From Bacteroidales bacterium (GTDB lineage: Bacteria > Bacteroidota > Bacteroidia > Bacteroidales > WCHB1-69): a stretch of DNA of 46,267 bases. The stretch spans positions 1-46,267 of the forward strand of contig JAFYNM010000007.1 of assembly GCA_017549765.1 (NCBI GenBank), given 5' to 3'. The first letter of the stretch is position 1. Each line of letters starts with the position of its first letter. Below the pieces are notes generated by a model. That model made no database searches. It had not been told where the DNA came from and worked only from the letters and a program-made list of their open reading frames with translations. Shown here piece by piece: positions 1-7,569 of this stretch. Both the position numbers and the translations under genes were made by a program.

Positions 1-1152
1 CACAATCTTGTCACGAAGCGTCTTCAGCGATTTTGCCCCGTCGTCAATCAAGTCGTCACCGCCAAGCTTAATCTCAATACCACCCCAACGTCCATCCTCC
101 AGATGTACTACAGCATCGCATTCCAACCCGGCATTGTCCCTATAGTGCTTCACAACACCGCCAAGACATTCCGCATACACCCTGAGGTCTCTCACCGCGA
201 AATCCTCGAAAAACAGCCCAAAGCTCTCCAAGTCATTTATCAAATCGTTAGGATTTACGCCCAAACACCGGCAAGCAATCGAAGTGTCCACAAAATGCCG
301 CGTTGGAGTGCTCCTTATCGAAGTCTTCGATCTTATGTTAGGATTCCAAGCTTCCATATCCTCAATGATATAAATGTCTTTCAGCGCCTCCATGTAATCA
401 TCGTAGGTCTTCGTGTCCATCGTACGCTCATTGCTCTGGCGTATATCCGATATGATGGTCGATACCGCGGCCTCGCTCGAAATATTGCGGGCATAGCTCC
501 TAAGAATCATCCTCATCACCTCGGGTTTCTTGTTGCGGAACCGCTCGTTCTCGCTATCCTCAAACACGAATAATCCGTTATAATAGTTTTTCGTGATTTC
601 CAGCGCAATCTCCTTGGGTGACAAAACCGCTATGGGCCATCCTCCCCTACAGAGCAAGAAAGCCACGTCTTCGAGCGTGAAGTCGGTATTCATGTCCCAC
701 GGGAAATTTTCCCCTCCGTCAAACAAGTCCTTAAGCGACACAGTCCCTTTCGACTCTTTCGACTCCCACAGAGTCAGCGGACGCATTCGTAGCGGAGCAA
801 TTCTTCCCGCACCACTATGGTGTATCTCAGTTTTGTCGGCAGGGGTCGAACTGCCTGTTAGGATATATTTGCCGAATTGGTAGTTGAAGTCCAGGTCGTC
901 TTTTACCTGATTCCAGATGTCGGGAGCCTTCTGCCACTCGTCAATCAGCCTTGGGTTCTCACCTTTCAGTACCGCTTTAGGATTCATCCGTGCCATAGCG
1001 ATGGCCTGTTTTGTATTCAGTTTCACAAAACTTTTCTGGTATAGCATGCATGTGGTAGTTTTGCCGCAGAACTTCGGACCTGCCACAACCACAGCCCCCG
1101 ATGACTTTAATTTGAGTGCAATTTCTTCTTCTATAAGCCTTTGATAATACAT
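1..1152 (-). CDS. ATP-binding protein, AAA_14/DUF4143 family (partial, C-terminus beyond left edge)
   Basis: Reading the minus strand from the ATG at 1152 gives 384 open codons running off the left edge; the family is usually about 400-430 residues, so only the last few dozen are missing. Seen: Walker A GPKFCGKT near residue 25, Walker B LIDEW near residue 67, the sensor-like ILTGSS near residue 98, and in the C-terminal half the DUF4143 nuclease-like motifs, with DAVV and GGIEIKLG near residues 346-364. These proteins are predicted P-loop ATPases fused to a PD-(D/E)XK-like domain; they are common in Bacteroidetes and often tied to toxin or mobile loci, but their role is unproven. A TATCTTTG box lies about 20 bases upstream of the start. 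The gene is divergent from the four-helix-bundle gene. Confidence 0.88.
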   Translation of the reverse strand, partial: MYYQRLIEEEIALKLKSSGAVVVAGPKFCGKTTTCMLYQKSFVKLNTKQAIAMARMNPKAVLKGENPRLIDEWQKAPDIWNQVKDDLDFNYQFGKYILTGSSTPADKTEIHHSGAGRIAPLRMRPLTLWESKESKGTVSLKDLFDGGENFPWDMNTDFTLEDVAFLLCRGGWPIAVLSPKEIALEITKNYYNGLFVFEDSENERFRNKKPEVMRMILRSYARNISSEAAVSTIISDIRQSNERTMDTKTYDDYMEALKDIYIIEDMEAWNPNIRSKTSIRSTPTRHFVDTSIACRCLGVNPNDLINDLESFGLFFEDFAVRDLRVYAECLGGVVKHYRDNAGLECDAVVHLEDGRWGGIEIKLGGDDLIDDGAKSLKTLRDKIV

Positions 1153-1172
1153 AACAATAAATATTTCGTCGG

Positions 1173-1180
1173 CAAAGATA
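1173..1180 (-). promoter_or_regulatory. -7 promoter element of the DUF4143 ATPase gene
   Basis: On the minus strand this reads TATCTTTG, a perfect match to the Bacteroidetes -7 consensus TAnnTTTG, 20 bases before the ATG. A TTTG lies upstream, but at only 13 bases spacing, so the -33 element is uncertain. Confidence 0.6.
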
Positions 1181-1272
1181 CACTTTTTTATTTCAAACTC
1201 CCGAGATTTTCAATCAAAAATTCCCAACATTTTCAATTTATATCACATCTACACCCTGATCTTCAGGAAGCC

Positions 1273-1842
1273 ATGTCCAAGTCTGAAGTGCACTTATTCC
1301 CTGTACCAGCTCCAAAAAGTGGACACGAAAAATATTATTGGTACAAGAAATCGCTTATCGTCTATTCCGGCACGGTGCTTTTCTGCAACCGCTTCTTGAA
1401 CAAGCGCGACCGAACCGTTGACCAGATGGTGCAGGCGGCGCGTTCCGGCAAACAGAACATCATTGAAGGCTCAATGGCCTCGGCCACATCCAAAGAAACC
1501 GAAATCAAACTGACCAACGTGGCAAGGGCCAGCCAGGAAGAGCTGCTGGAAGATTACAAGGACTATATCCGCAACCACGGGGGTGTTACTTGGGAAAAAG
1601 ACAGCAAAGAGGCCTTGTTCGTCAGGCGGTTGGCCTACCGGAAGAATGAGTCGTTTGAAACCTACCGCGAGTTCTTGGAAACGCGGAATGGCATCGTCTG
1701 CGCCAACATTATGATTTGTCTGGTGAACCAATGCAACTACCTATTGGATAGGCAAATCAAGCGGTTGGAGCAGGATTTCGTCAAATTCGGCGGTCTGCGC
1801 GAGAGGATGAGCCAGGCAAGGAGGAACAATCGGAAGTATTAG
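1273..1842 (+). CDS. Four-helix-bundle 'suffix' domain protein (23S rRNA intervening-sequence-protein-like)
   Basis: A 189-residue protein. The core (residues about 20-125) is the S23/IVP-like four-helix bundle with the hallmark strings RTVDQMVQAARSGKQNIIEG and KLTNVARASQEELLEDY; the remaining 65 residues are the basic C-terminal extension typical of the 'four helix bundle suffix' family in Bacteroidetes. Function is unknown. The frame is open upstream to 1141, but the ATG at 1273 is preferred: it is preceded by AGGAAG and starts just before the conserved SGxEKxxxYxKS segment, and the upstream stretch overlaps the divergent promoter. A truncated, nearly identical copy sits at 3542-3763 on the far side of fic. 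Short TATAGG-type repeats follow the stop codon. Confidence 0.8.
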   Translation: MSKSEVHLFPVPAPKSGHEKYYWYKKSLIVYSGTVLFCNRFLNKRDRTVDQMVQAARSGKQNIIEGSMASATSKETEIKLTNVARASQEELLEDYKDYIRNHGGVTWEKDSKEALFVRRLAYRKNESFETYREFLETRNGIVCANIMICLVNQCNYLLDRQIKRLEQDFVKFGGLRERMSQARRNNRKY

Positions 1843-1859
1843 GCTGTGGGGGAGGGTGG

Positions 1860-1904
1860 CCTATAGGTCTTATAGGAAGTATAAGTCTTATGAGACTTTA
1901 TAGG
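1860..1904 (+). repeat. Short degenerate CTTATAGG/CTATAGG/TATAAG repeat cluster
   Basis: Units such as CCTATAGG, CTTATAGG, TATAAGTC and TTTATAGG follow each other with about 10-base periodicity just after the four-helix-bundle stop codon. CCTATAGG is self-complementary. I associate such runs with intergenic regions of Bacteroidales. No function is evident. Confidence 0.5.
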
Positions 1905-2065
1905 AAAACTCCCGAAAGAGTTACTTGCTTGCACTCTGGTGCCTTCCGGCCTGCTGCAACCAAAGACTGATGACAATGTTTTCCGCACCCGTAAAAATTG
2001 CAAGATGCGCTCATATTTGTTTTTGGGAAAGGGCGTGCCATAAGATATATCCAATAATTCAAAGA

Positions 2066-2096
2066 GGCAACAGGTGAAACTCCCGTTGCCCCTTTT
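2066..2096 (+). terminator. Hairpin terminator between convergent genes
   Basis: GGCAAC at 2066-2071 pairs with GTTGCC at 2085-2090 and is followed by CC and six T's on the plus strand. It lies 27 bases beyond the fic stop codon on the other strand, and may also work weakly in that direction, since the minus strand after the stem is only moderately T-rich. Confidence 0.55.
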
Positions 2097-2117
2097 TTAT
2101 GATTTGTATTGTTTTCT

Positions 2118-3185
2118 TTATTGTGTCACAAACACCCGCCATCCGCCGTCTTTGTCGGCACGCTCCACGTATTTCTTTGCTGTCAGTTGGTCAAGAAGCT
2201 TCTGGATGGCGGCTATACTGATGCCCGTCACTGCCTTTATGTCGGCCAGGGTCAGCGTGGGCTGAGTAAGCATAGCATTCAGAATCTTCGTGTAGTTGGG
2301 TGTGCGAAACTGTATTCGCTCACCGTCATACCACCACACGTTCTCGTCCCGTTCGCTCACAAACAGCACATCGTTGTAAACCTCCGTGGCAACCAATCCA
2401 TTGAAGTACTTCATGAAAGGCCTGATGTCTTTCAGTTGGGCATGGGCGCCATCGCCAGGTACGGGTCCCACCTCTATGTCGGCCTGGTGCAGCGCTTCCA
2501 GATATTCGTTCTTTTTGCGGCTGCGCACTACAATCATCGGATAGTTATGGCGGTACAGTATGAAGTTCATCATCAGACGGGCGATACGTCCGTTGCCGTC
2601 CTCGAAGGGGTGGATGCGGATGTAGCGGTAGTGGAACAGCGCGGCCAGCTCCACAGGCGACAGCCGGCCCTTCTTCTCAGCAGCGTTGTACCAATCCACT
2701 AAATCGGCCATCAGAGCGGGTGTCTCCTCGGGCGAAGCATACTCAAAACGGTCGCCATAGCGGGTTATCACGCTGTTGGGTCGGGTCTTGTAGGTTCCTG
2801 CATGCACCGTGTAGCCTGTCTGTATGCCTCCGGGCAGGTCTCTGTACACTGTGTAGTCTTCCCTCAGCAGCGTCTTGTGCAACATACGGATGAAATTCTG
2901 CGTCAGCGGCATCTCCTTCACAGCAGCCTCCTCTGTCATCATACGCAAACCCACGTTGCTGGCCGTCATCTCCTGCACGTCCTTCACGTTGGCCTCGCCA
3001 ATCACCTTGCCGAACAGCAGCAGAATCTCTGTCTGTCCGTAGGTCAGTGTGTTGCCCTCGATGTGGTTGCTGTTATAGTTGAAATCAACAGTAAACCTGC
3101 GGCTCAACCTGTCCCTGTCCTTTTCCGATAGCGGTTGCAGCGCCTGCCAAGCCTCCAATGCCTTCTTGATATTGAGATACTTCAT
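2118..3185 (-). CDS. Fic-family protein (predicted AMP transferase), class II, with C-terminal winged helix
   Basis: A 355-residue protein. The catalytic Fic loop HPFEDGNGR is intact at residues 192-200, with His192 as general base and the DGNGR phosphate-binding part. An inhibitory helix motif (S/T)xxxE(G/N) occurs as S39-x3-E43-G44 near the N-terminus, which defines a self-inhibited class II Fic; family knowledge says the Glu blocks ATP binding until relieved. The last 70 residues (NYTKILNAMLTQPTLTLADI onward) look like a winged-helix DNA-binding domain, so the protein could regulate its own promoter. It is monocistronic. The target protein cannot be inferred. It sits between a full and a truncated copy of the four-helix-bundle gene. 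Confidence 0.93.
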   Translation of the reverse strand: MKYLNIKKALEAWQALQPLSEKDRDRLSRRFTVDFNYNSNHIEGNTLTYGQTEILLLFGKVIGEANVKDVQEMTASNVGLRMMTEEAAVKEMPLTQNFIRMLHKTLLREDYTVYRDLPGGIQTGYTVHAGTYKTRPNSVITRYGDRFEYASPEETPALMADLVDWYNAAEKKGRLSPVELAALFHYRYIRIHPFEDGNGRIARLMMNFILYRHNYPMIVVRSRKKNEYLEALHQADIEVGPVPGDGAHAQLKDIRPFMKYFNGLVATEVYNDVLFVSERDENVWWYDGERIQFRTPNYTKILNAMLTQPTLTLADIKAVTGISIAAIQKLLDQLTAKKYVERADKDGGWRVFVTQ

Positions 3186-3541
3186 ACGTTCATTTTATTA
3201 CTGATGCCGCTGCAAAGATACAAATTTTTATTAAAATGGTTGTAACACTACAACCATTTTTAAATATTTTACCCCAACCATAAAAATTTGAACCATGACT
3301 CATGATCCACAAAACATAAGTTAACACCTCCTTGCCCCCCTCCGCAAACGCACCATCAGGCAAATAACTGTATGGACTTCGTAAGCCAGAATTCCATCAG
3401 GATGATGATTTTCGGGTTGTTCTTTGGAGAGGAGGTAATGTAGGAGTACAAGAAAAGGTGTGTATGCACTGTCTCTGTGCTTGCTGAAGGGTGGGGACAA
3501 ATTGTCACCCACCTTTTGCTGTGGATGCACAATGCATAATA
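3186..3541. other. Intergenic region, no gene recognised
   Basis: Apart from the fic promoter and palindrome, this stretch holds only an imperfect inverted repeat at 3487-3515 (AAGGGTGGGGACAA against GTCACCCACCTT) and a weak relative of the CATCAGG motif near 3351-3370. A 75-codon minus-strand frame here has no recognisable features and is not called. Confidence 0.5.
3213..3260 (-). promoter_or_regulatory. fic promoter with a 12-bp inverted-repeat operator candidate
   Basis: On the minus strand TATCTTTG (3213-3220) is the -7 box, 28 bases before the fic ATG. Directly upstream is a perfect inverted repeat, AAAATGGTTGTA at 3233-3244 and TACAACCATTTT at 3249-3260, separated by ACAC. It covers the place where the -33 element should be, as expected for a repressor site. 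Autoregulation through the winged helix of Fic is an inference. Confidence 0.6.
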
Positions 3542-3763
3542 GAATCACTCATCGTCTATTCCGGCACGGTGCTTTTCTGCGAGCGCTTCCTGAACAAGCG
3601 CGACCGCACCGTTGACCAGATGGTGCAGGCGGCGCGTTCCGGCAAACAGAACATTATTGAAGGCTCAATGGCCTCGGCCACTTCCAAAGAAACCGAAATC
3701 AAACTGACCAACGTGGCAAGGGCCAGCCAAGAGGAGTTGCTGGAAGATTACAAAGATTTCTTT
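3542..3763 (+). pseudogene. Truncated copy of the four-helix-bundle gene
   Basis: About 210 bases match 1347-1560 with roughly eleven differences by eye, most of them silent. The copy begins at the LIVYSG segment (after the start codon and the first 20 or so residues) and breaks off right after LLEDYKD, so the last helix and suffix domain are gone. A frame open from 3491 runs through it to 3835, so a fusion peptide could be made, but the flanking residues do not resemble the family. The break point coincides with the 3' end of the convergent gene at 3762, as if insertion or recombination replaced the tail. Confidence 0.75.
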
Positions 3764-4193
3764 AAATACAAACCCTTTCAACAACAACTTTTCCTAAATT
3801 CCCTGATGGCAGTGGCGGGGAAGAATAAACATTGAGCTTATGGTGTTCCAACGCCAATTTGTGCAGTATTGTTCTGTAAATCTGATAGGCATTCCCTATG
3901 GTGTTGTCGGCATTGTAATTATAGGACCCATTGGGGTACAATTCTGGAAACAGTAGAAAGTAAATCACTTTCAGATGTTTTTGAACCTCATCTCTTATGT
4001 TACAGTAGGTTTGAATATCTCCACCTGACCTTACCTGAAGTCTCTTTTGCAAAGCAGTGTCGTAGGTTAAATCCAACTGTCCGGCATATCGTCGCGACCA
4101 GGCTTCAACACATCTGGCGATAATAAGAAGCTGTTGCTCATTGCAATACAAGCAATAGGTGGGGTTATCAATATTACTGTTCATCTTCTTCAT
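3762..4193 (-). CDS. Hypothetical protein, second gene of an unrecognised pair
   Basis: A 143-residue protein not recognised. It is predicted to be mainly helical, with no signal peptide or membrane segment; CLYC near residue 14 is a lone CxxC, too little for a zinc site. Its start overlaps the end of the 390-residue gene by 20 bases, so the two are translated as a unit. The tail (SSPPLPSGNLGKVVVERVCI) overlaps the break point of the truncated four-helix-bundle copy on the other strand, so the last residues may not be native. I recall similar small proteins in Bacteroidales accessory regions, but cannot assign a role. Confidence 0.6.
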   Translation of the reverse strand: MKKMNSNIDNPTYCLYCNEQQLLIIARCVEAWSRRYAGQLDLTYDTALQKRLQVRSGGDIQTYCNIRDEVQKHLKVIYFLLFPELYPNGSYNYNADNTIGNAYQIYRTILHKLALEHHKLNVYSSPPLPSGNLGKVVVERVCI

Positions 4194-5346
4194 GGATTTT
4201 TGACATTAATTCAATTGTTTTAACCTCCTTTATTGGCTCCCATTCAGCATTCTCTATGATTTTTTGCTTTATCTCCCTTGTCCACAGAATTCCCTCATCA
4301 TCGCATTGTTCATCATACGGCAGACGTATTACCGTACCCTCTTCGTGGTGGTTGAGGTAGTCGTGGAAAACGTATGTTCGGATGGCCACATAGTCTTTTT
4401 CCTCCAAAATGTTCAATATTTTTTGTGCATCGCCTATGCGGAGAGGAGCCCCCGCGTTGTCAAGAGCCACTGCAATGTCCAGCAGTTCTTCTATATATAC
4501 AGAATAGCTTGTGGAAGCATAGATAGCCCAGCCCTCTTCTTCTGGCAAATAATGCCCATGAATATTAACTCTTGACAAACCCAGTTCTCCGTAGTGGTCG
4601 TAAGCAAACTTCTTGAAAGTATCATCGTCATCCACATCCATGTCGTCTTCGAGATAACCATATTTATGATCTTTATAATAATCAATATCTGATATGCTAT
4701 CATCATGCTCGTCATTGAAAAACAATTCGTGTGCAACACGGAAATAATGACAAAATGTTCTGATATTCATGCTTTTTATCAAAGGGATGCTTTTCGCAAT
4801 GGATTTTTGCAACACCTCGATGGATGCTTTCTTGACGTGCGGTTCCACTCTGAAAATCGGCGAGATGTCGTAGAGCGTTTTCCGTTTGATGCGACCTCTT
4901 CTGTAAATATAAGGAAGGTTTTCAGCCACATAACGATTGTATCTGTCGGTGTTCTTAACAATACTGTCTATCAGTTTGTTAACCGCAAAATAAAACGGCT
5001 TCAAAAACCATGTAATGTCGTATCTGTGACAACAACCTCTGTCCTCATTCAATATTTCACAGTAATATCCACGACCGTCTATGATACGAAGAGCATGAAA
5101 ACTCTTATAGGTGGCGGTACACACCTCATACCATCTCGGAGATTTTCGTTTTCCACATGGTACCTCAATCCAGAAATAGCGGACTTCATCCTCGCCCATG
5201 GCTTGAAGCCTGTTGAATTCATTTTGGATTTTCAGTAGCCATTCCAATGATTCACCATCGACAAGTATGGCGTCATGTCCACTAAGTTCCATTGCGTCAA
5301 AGTGTTTGTTTTTCAGATTACCGAACCTTTTCATTTCTTTTTTCAA
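4174..5346 (-). CDS. Hypothetical protein with acidic central segment, first gene of an unrecognised pair
   Basis: A 390-residue protein not recognised. It appears cytoplasmic, with no signal peptide or membrane helix. Residues about 215-250 are very acidic (DISD, YLEDDMDVDDDDTF). The N-terminal third contains several Cys and aromatic residues (WIEVPCGKRK, YYCEILNEDRGCCHRYD) but no regular metal motif. It is followed by, and overlaps, the 143-residue gene. The start is preceded closely by the minus-strand box TATTTTTG at 5362-5369. Base composition is slightly AT-rich compared with the middle of the window, which fits a recently acquired pair. Confidence 0.65.
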   Translation of the reverse strand: MKKEMKRFGNLKNKHFDAMELSGHDAILVDGESLEWLLKIQNEFNRLQAMGEDEVRYFWIEVPCGKRKSPRWYEVCTATYKSFHALRIIDGRGYYCEILNEDRGCCHRYDITWFLKPFYFAVNKLIDSIVKNTDRYNRYVAENLPYIYRRGRIKRKTLYDISPIFRVEPHVKKASIEVLQKSIAKSIPLIKSMNIRTFCHYFRVAHELFFNDEHDDSISDIDYYKDHKYGYLEDDMDVDDDDTFKKFAYDHYGELGLSRVNIHGHYLPEEEGWAIYASTSYSVYIEELLDIAVALDNAGAPLRIGDAQKILNILEEKDYVAIRTYVFHDYLNHHEEGTVIRLPYDEQCDDEGILWTREIKQKIIENAEWEPIKEVKTIELMSKIHEEDEQ

Positions 5347-5415
5347 TTAAATAATACACGGCAAAAATACCACGGCAATCTGGTGTTGAAAAATTTCGGA
5401 AAGGCTTTCCTTTTT

Positions 5416-5447
5416 TTTGGACAACATAGATTATTATTGTATTTTTG
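5416..5447 (+). promoter_or_regulatory. Promoter of the 230-residue hypothetical gene
   Basis: TTTG at 5416-5419, 20 bases, then TATTTTTG at 5440-5447: an excellent match to the Bacteroidetes sigma-A pattern. It predicts a transcript starting near 5455 with a leader of about 75 bases before the ATG. Confidence 0.7.
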
Positions 5448-5528
5448 CGGTATGATAACAAAGTTGTACTGAAGAGAATATTTCCTCTTCCGTATAATCA
5501 TTACAAACAAAAATATTGATTCTGAAAA

Positions 5529-6221
5529 ATGAAAACAACAGTAATCTTAGATCCCTTTGAAGCCTTCTCGGACGACAAAACTTGTTTGTTGGGAATAGAA
5601 GCTTTAATTGCAACAGAAGCCATAATTTGCAAGCTGTTTCATATGCATGGGTGTGTGGCGGAACCAATGGCGGAATACGGCAGTGAGGAACTCAAGGAGC
5701 GGAGAGAAGCAGAGGATTTGCTGGAAATTGTACGGCAGGCGTCGGTCCGGCTCCATGAGCTTGGGATCTCTGAAAAAATAATCAAAGAATATTGTTGCAC
5801 GGGAGGTGACAAACCACCAGAACGTATCCGCATCACAAAGTGGTACAGGATCTTGCTGCCGGACAGGGGCAATATGGAAATAAAGATGCGCCCGCTGGCC
5901 AAGACACTCTTCATTCTTTTCTTGCGACACCCGGAAGGGATTGCGTTCAAAGCATTGTCGGATTACAGAAAGGAAATCTATGAGATATATGGTCGCGTGT
6001 CTGGGCGCTCCGATTTGCAGGCCATGTCAAGGAGTCTGGAGAAGCTGATGGATCCTTGCGACAATGCAATCAATATCAGTCGGTCCAGAGTGTCTTCCGC
6101 ACTTGGCAAATATTTCGAAGGCAGTCGCCTCGGACAATACCTGATTTCTGGTAGCGCGGGCACGCCCAAGGCCATAGCACTGGACCGTTCATACGTCACT
6201 TGGGATGCACCGACCTTATAA
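5529..6221 (+). CDS. Conserved hypothetical protein, possible winged helix
   Basis: A 230-residue protein whose function I do not recognise. It appears soluble and has no signal peptide. The segment at residues about 118-185 (EIKMRPLAKTLFILFLRHPEGIAF...) has the pattern of a winged helix: a helix ending in 'LFxxHPEGIxFxxLxxYRxE', followed by a helix with INISRSRVSSAL. I recall similar proteins recurring in Bacteroides genomes without assigned function. It is monocistronic and has its own strong promoter. The first 80 residues are variable-looking, with several Cys. DNA binding is an inference from the pattern only. Confidence 0.65.
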   Translation: MKTTVILDPFEAFSDDKTCLLGIEALIATEAIICKLFHMHGCVAEPMAEYGSEELKERREAEDLLEIVRQASVRLHELGISEKIIKEYCCTGGDKPPERIRITKWYRILLPDRGNMEIKMRPLAKTLFILFLRHPEGIAFKALSDYRKEIYEIYGRVSGRSDLQAMSRSLEKLMDPCDNAINISRSRVSSALGKYFEGSRLGQYLISGSAGTPKAIALDRSYVTWDAPTL

Positions 6222-6287
6222 TTTCATTAAACCATAAAATTGCATTCAATAAAAACCAACATCAATTCTTGTATGTCATCACAAAAC

Positions 6288-6370
6288 GGCATCTTAATGA
6301 AGTCTGAACCAAAGAGGCCGATAGGCTCAAAATACCGTCAGAGTGAAAAACGACAAGTGTTTTCGTGTTT
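6288..6370 (+). repeat. 83-bp dispersed repeat, copy 1
   Basis: Begins GGCATCTTAATGAAGT and ends near ACAAGTGTTTTCGTGT. It matches 8355-8437 in the same orientation, with about a dozen substitutions and one single-base indel by eye. It lies wholly between genes, upstream of the GNAT gene, and its end touches the promoter region. Confidence 0.75.
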
Positions 6371-6380
6371 GAAAATCTTG

Positions 6381-6388
6381 TATTTTTG
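6381..6388 (+). promoter_or_regulatory. -7 element of the GNAT gene
   Basis: TATTTTTG, 39 bases before the start codon. The -33 position falls inside the end of the 83-bp repeat (around GTGTTTTCG) and is not a good TTTG. Confidence 0.5.
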
Positions 6389-6427
6389 CGCCTGAACAAG
6401 TAGTTTTAAGAATAAAACCGAACCCCT

Positions 6428-6907
6428 ATGCCCACATTCACCATTCGTCCTGCACAGCCCAACGAGGCCGCCACTGTTTTGGAATTTATTAAGAAACTGG
6501 CTGAGTATGAAAAACTTGCCCATGAGGTGGAAGCCACCGAGGAGGGGCTGCACGAAGCACTCTTTGTGCGCCACGAAGCAGAAGTGGTGTTTGGGGAGGA
6601 AGATGGTGAAATCGTTGGATTCGCCCTCTTCTTCCACAACTTCTCCACTTTCGTTGGACGCAAAGGCCTTTATCTGGAGGATCTCTTCGTGCTGCCGGAG
6701 AAGCGCGGTCTCGGCTACGGAAAGGCACTGCTGCAGCATCTGGCCAAACTGGCGCTAGAGCGACACTGCGGCCGCATGGAGTGGGTCTGCCTCGACTGGA
6801 ACCAGCCCTCCATCGACTTCTACAAGAGCATCGGCGCCGTCCCGATGGAGGATTGGACGATTTACCGGCTGACGGAGGAGAAATTGAGGGCTTTTACCAA
6901 ACAATAG
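6428..6907 (+). CDS. GNAT family N-acetyltransferase (diamine/thialysine acetyltransferase-like)
   Basis: A 159-residue single-domain GNAT. The acetyl-CoA binding motif is R93-G-L-G-Y-G98 followed by KALL, preceded by the strand LYLEDLFVLPE. The N-terminal TIRPAQPNEAATVLEFIKKL and the C-terminal CLDWNQPSIDFYKSIGA are characteristic of the spermidine/spermine and thialysine acetyltransferase (SSAT2-like) branch, so the substrate is probably a small amine. It has its own promoter, and is followed after 41 bases by an unrecognised gene on the same strand. Confidence 0.88.
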   Translation: MPTFTIRPAQPNEAATVLEFIKKLAEYEKLAHEVEATEEGLHEALFVRHEAEVVFGEEDGEIVGFALFFHNFSTFVGRKGLYLEDLFVLPEKRGLGYGKALLQHLAKLALERHCGRMEWVCLDWNQPSIDFYKSIGAVPMEDWTIYRLTEEKLRAFTKQ

Positions 6908-6948
6908 CAATAATTATGGTATAACTTTGCCAAAGAAAAAAAAAGCCC

Positions 6949-7569
6949 ATGCTTATTATCGATGATAATCGCGACTATTACGACTACGCTTGTCCGCACC
7001 TGATAGACAAGAAAATCGTCTTTCATCGGAACAGTCAGGTCACGCTGGGGCACGAACTTTACTTCAATCCGGAACCTTTTCACATCGACCGCGACAAATG
7101 GTGGAGCAAGTACCGTCATCAGTGGGAATGCGAGCAGTGGCATTTCGGTTTGTATGTCGGTTATGAATACTACAAATTCATCGTGGGACGCTATTTTGAG
7201 AAACGGCAGCTCGTTTTGGAATATATGCAGGCTACGGAGACAGACAAGGAGCGGCGGGAGCGCGAATCGCTAAAGCGGCCTTCCAACGCGGCCATCCTTT
7301 TGGTGTCGCCCTACGGGATGTATGACGACGCATTAGCAGGAAGAGAACTCTGCTATACCCGCGAAAGAATTGAATATCAGTTGATTGAAAACCCTATTTT
7401 AAAGAAGACCTGGCTTACCAAAGAACTATCGCCCGAGAGTGTTTGGACCAACGTCTATAACTATCTGGTAGCCACCAAGGACGAACCAGTTCAAGACAGT
7501 CGCACCAACGATGAAAAAGTTCTTTCTGCCGGATTCGACTTGCGGTCAAGCTTCCGGAATGTGAAATGA
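6949..7569 (+). CDS. Hypothetical protein
   Basis: A 206-residue protein not recognised. It is rich in aromatic residues (YYDYACPH, WWSKYRHQWECEQWHFGLYVGYEYYKF), with no signal peptide or membrane segment. Residues 110-125 (PSNAAILLVSPYGMYDD) look like a buried strand and loop. It follows the GNAT gene by 41 bases and may share its transcript. Its last 24 bases overlap the 3' end of the convergent amidotransferase gene. Confidence 0.6.
   Translation: MLIIDDNRDYYDYACPHLIDKKIVFHRNSQVTLGHELYFNPEPFHIDRDKWWSKYRHQWECEQWHFGLYVGYEYYKFIVGRYFEKRQLVLEYMQATETDKERRERESLKRPSNAAILLVSPYGMYDDALAGRELCYTRERIEYQLIENPILKKTWLTKELSPESVWTNVYNYLVATKDEPVQDSRTNDEKVLSAGFDLRSSFRNVK

Noticed and set aside
1839-2054. 71-codon minus-strand frame between the four-helix-bundle gene and fic
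   Set aside because: No homology recognised, it runs across the TATAGG repeat cluster and has no promoter or plausible start context.
3487-3515. Imperfect inverted repeat resembling a terminator
   Set aside because: Seven of 29 positions mismatch, and no gene ends upstream on the plus strand; the following T-run is only four bases.
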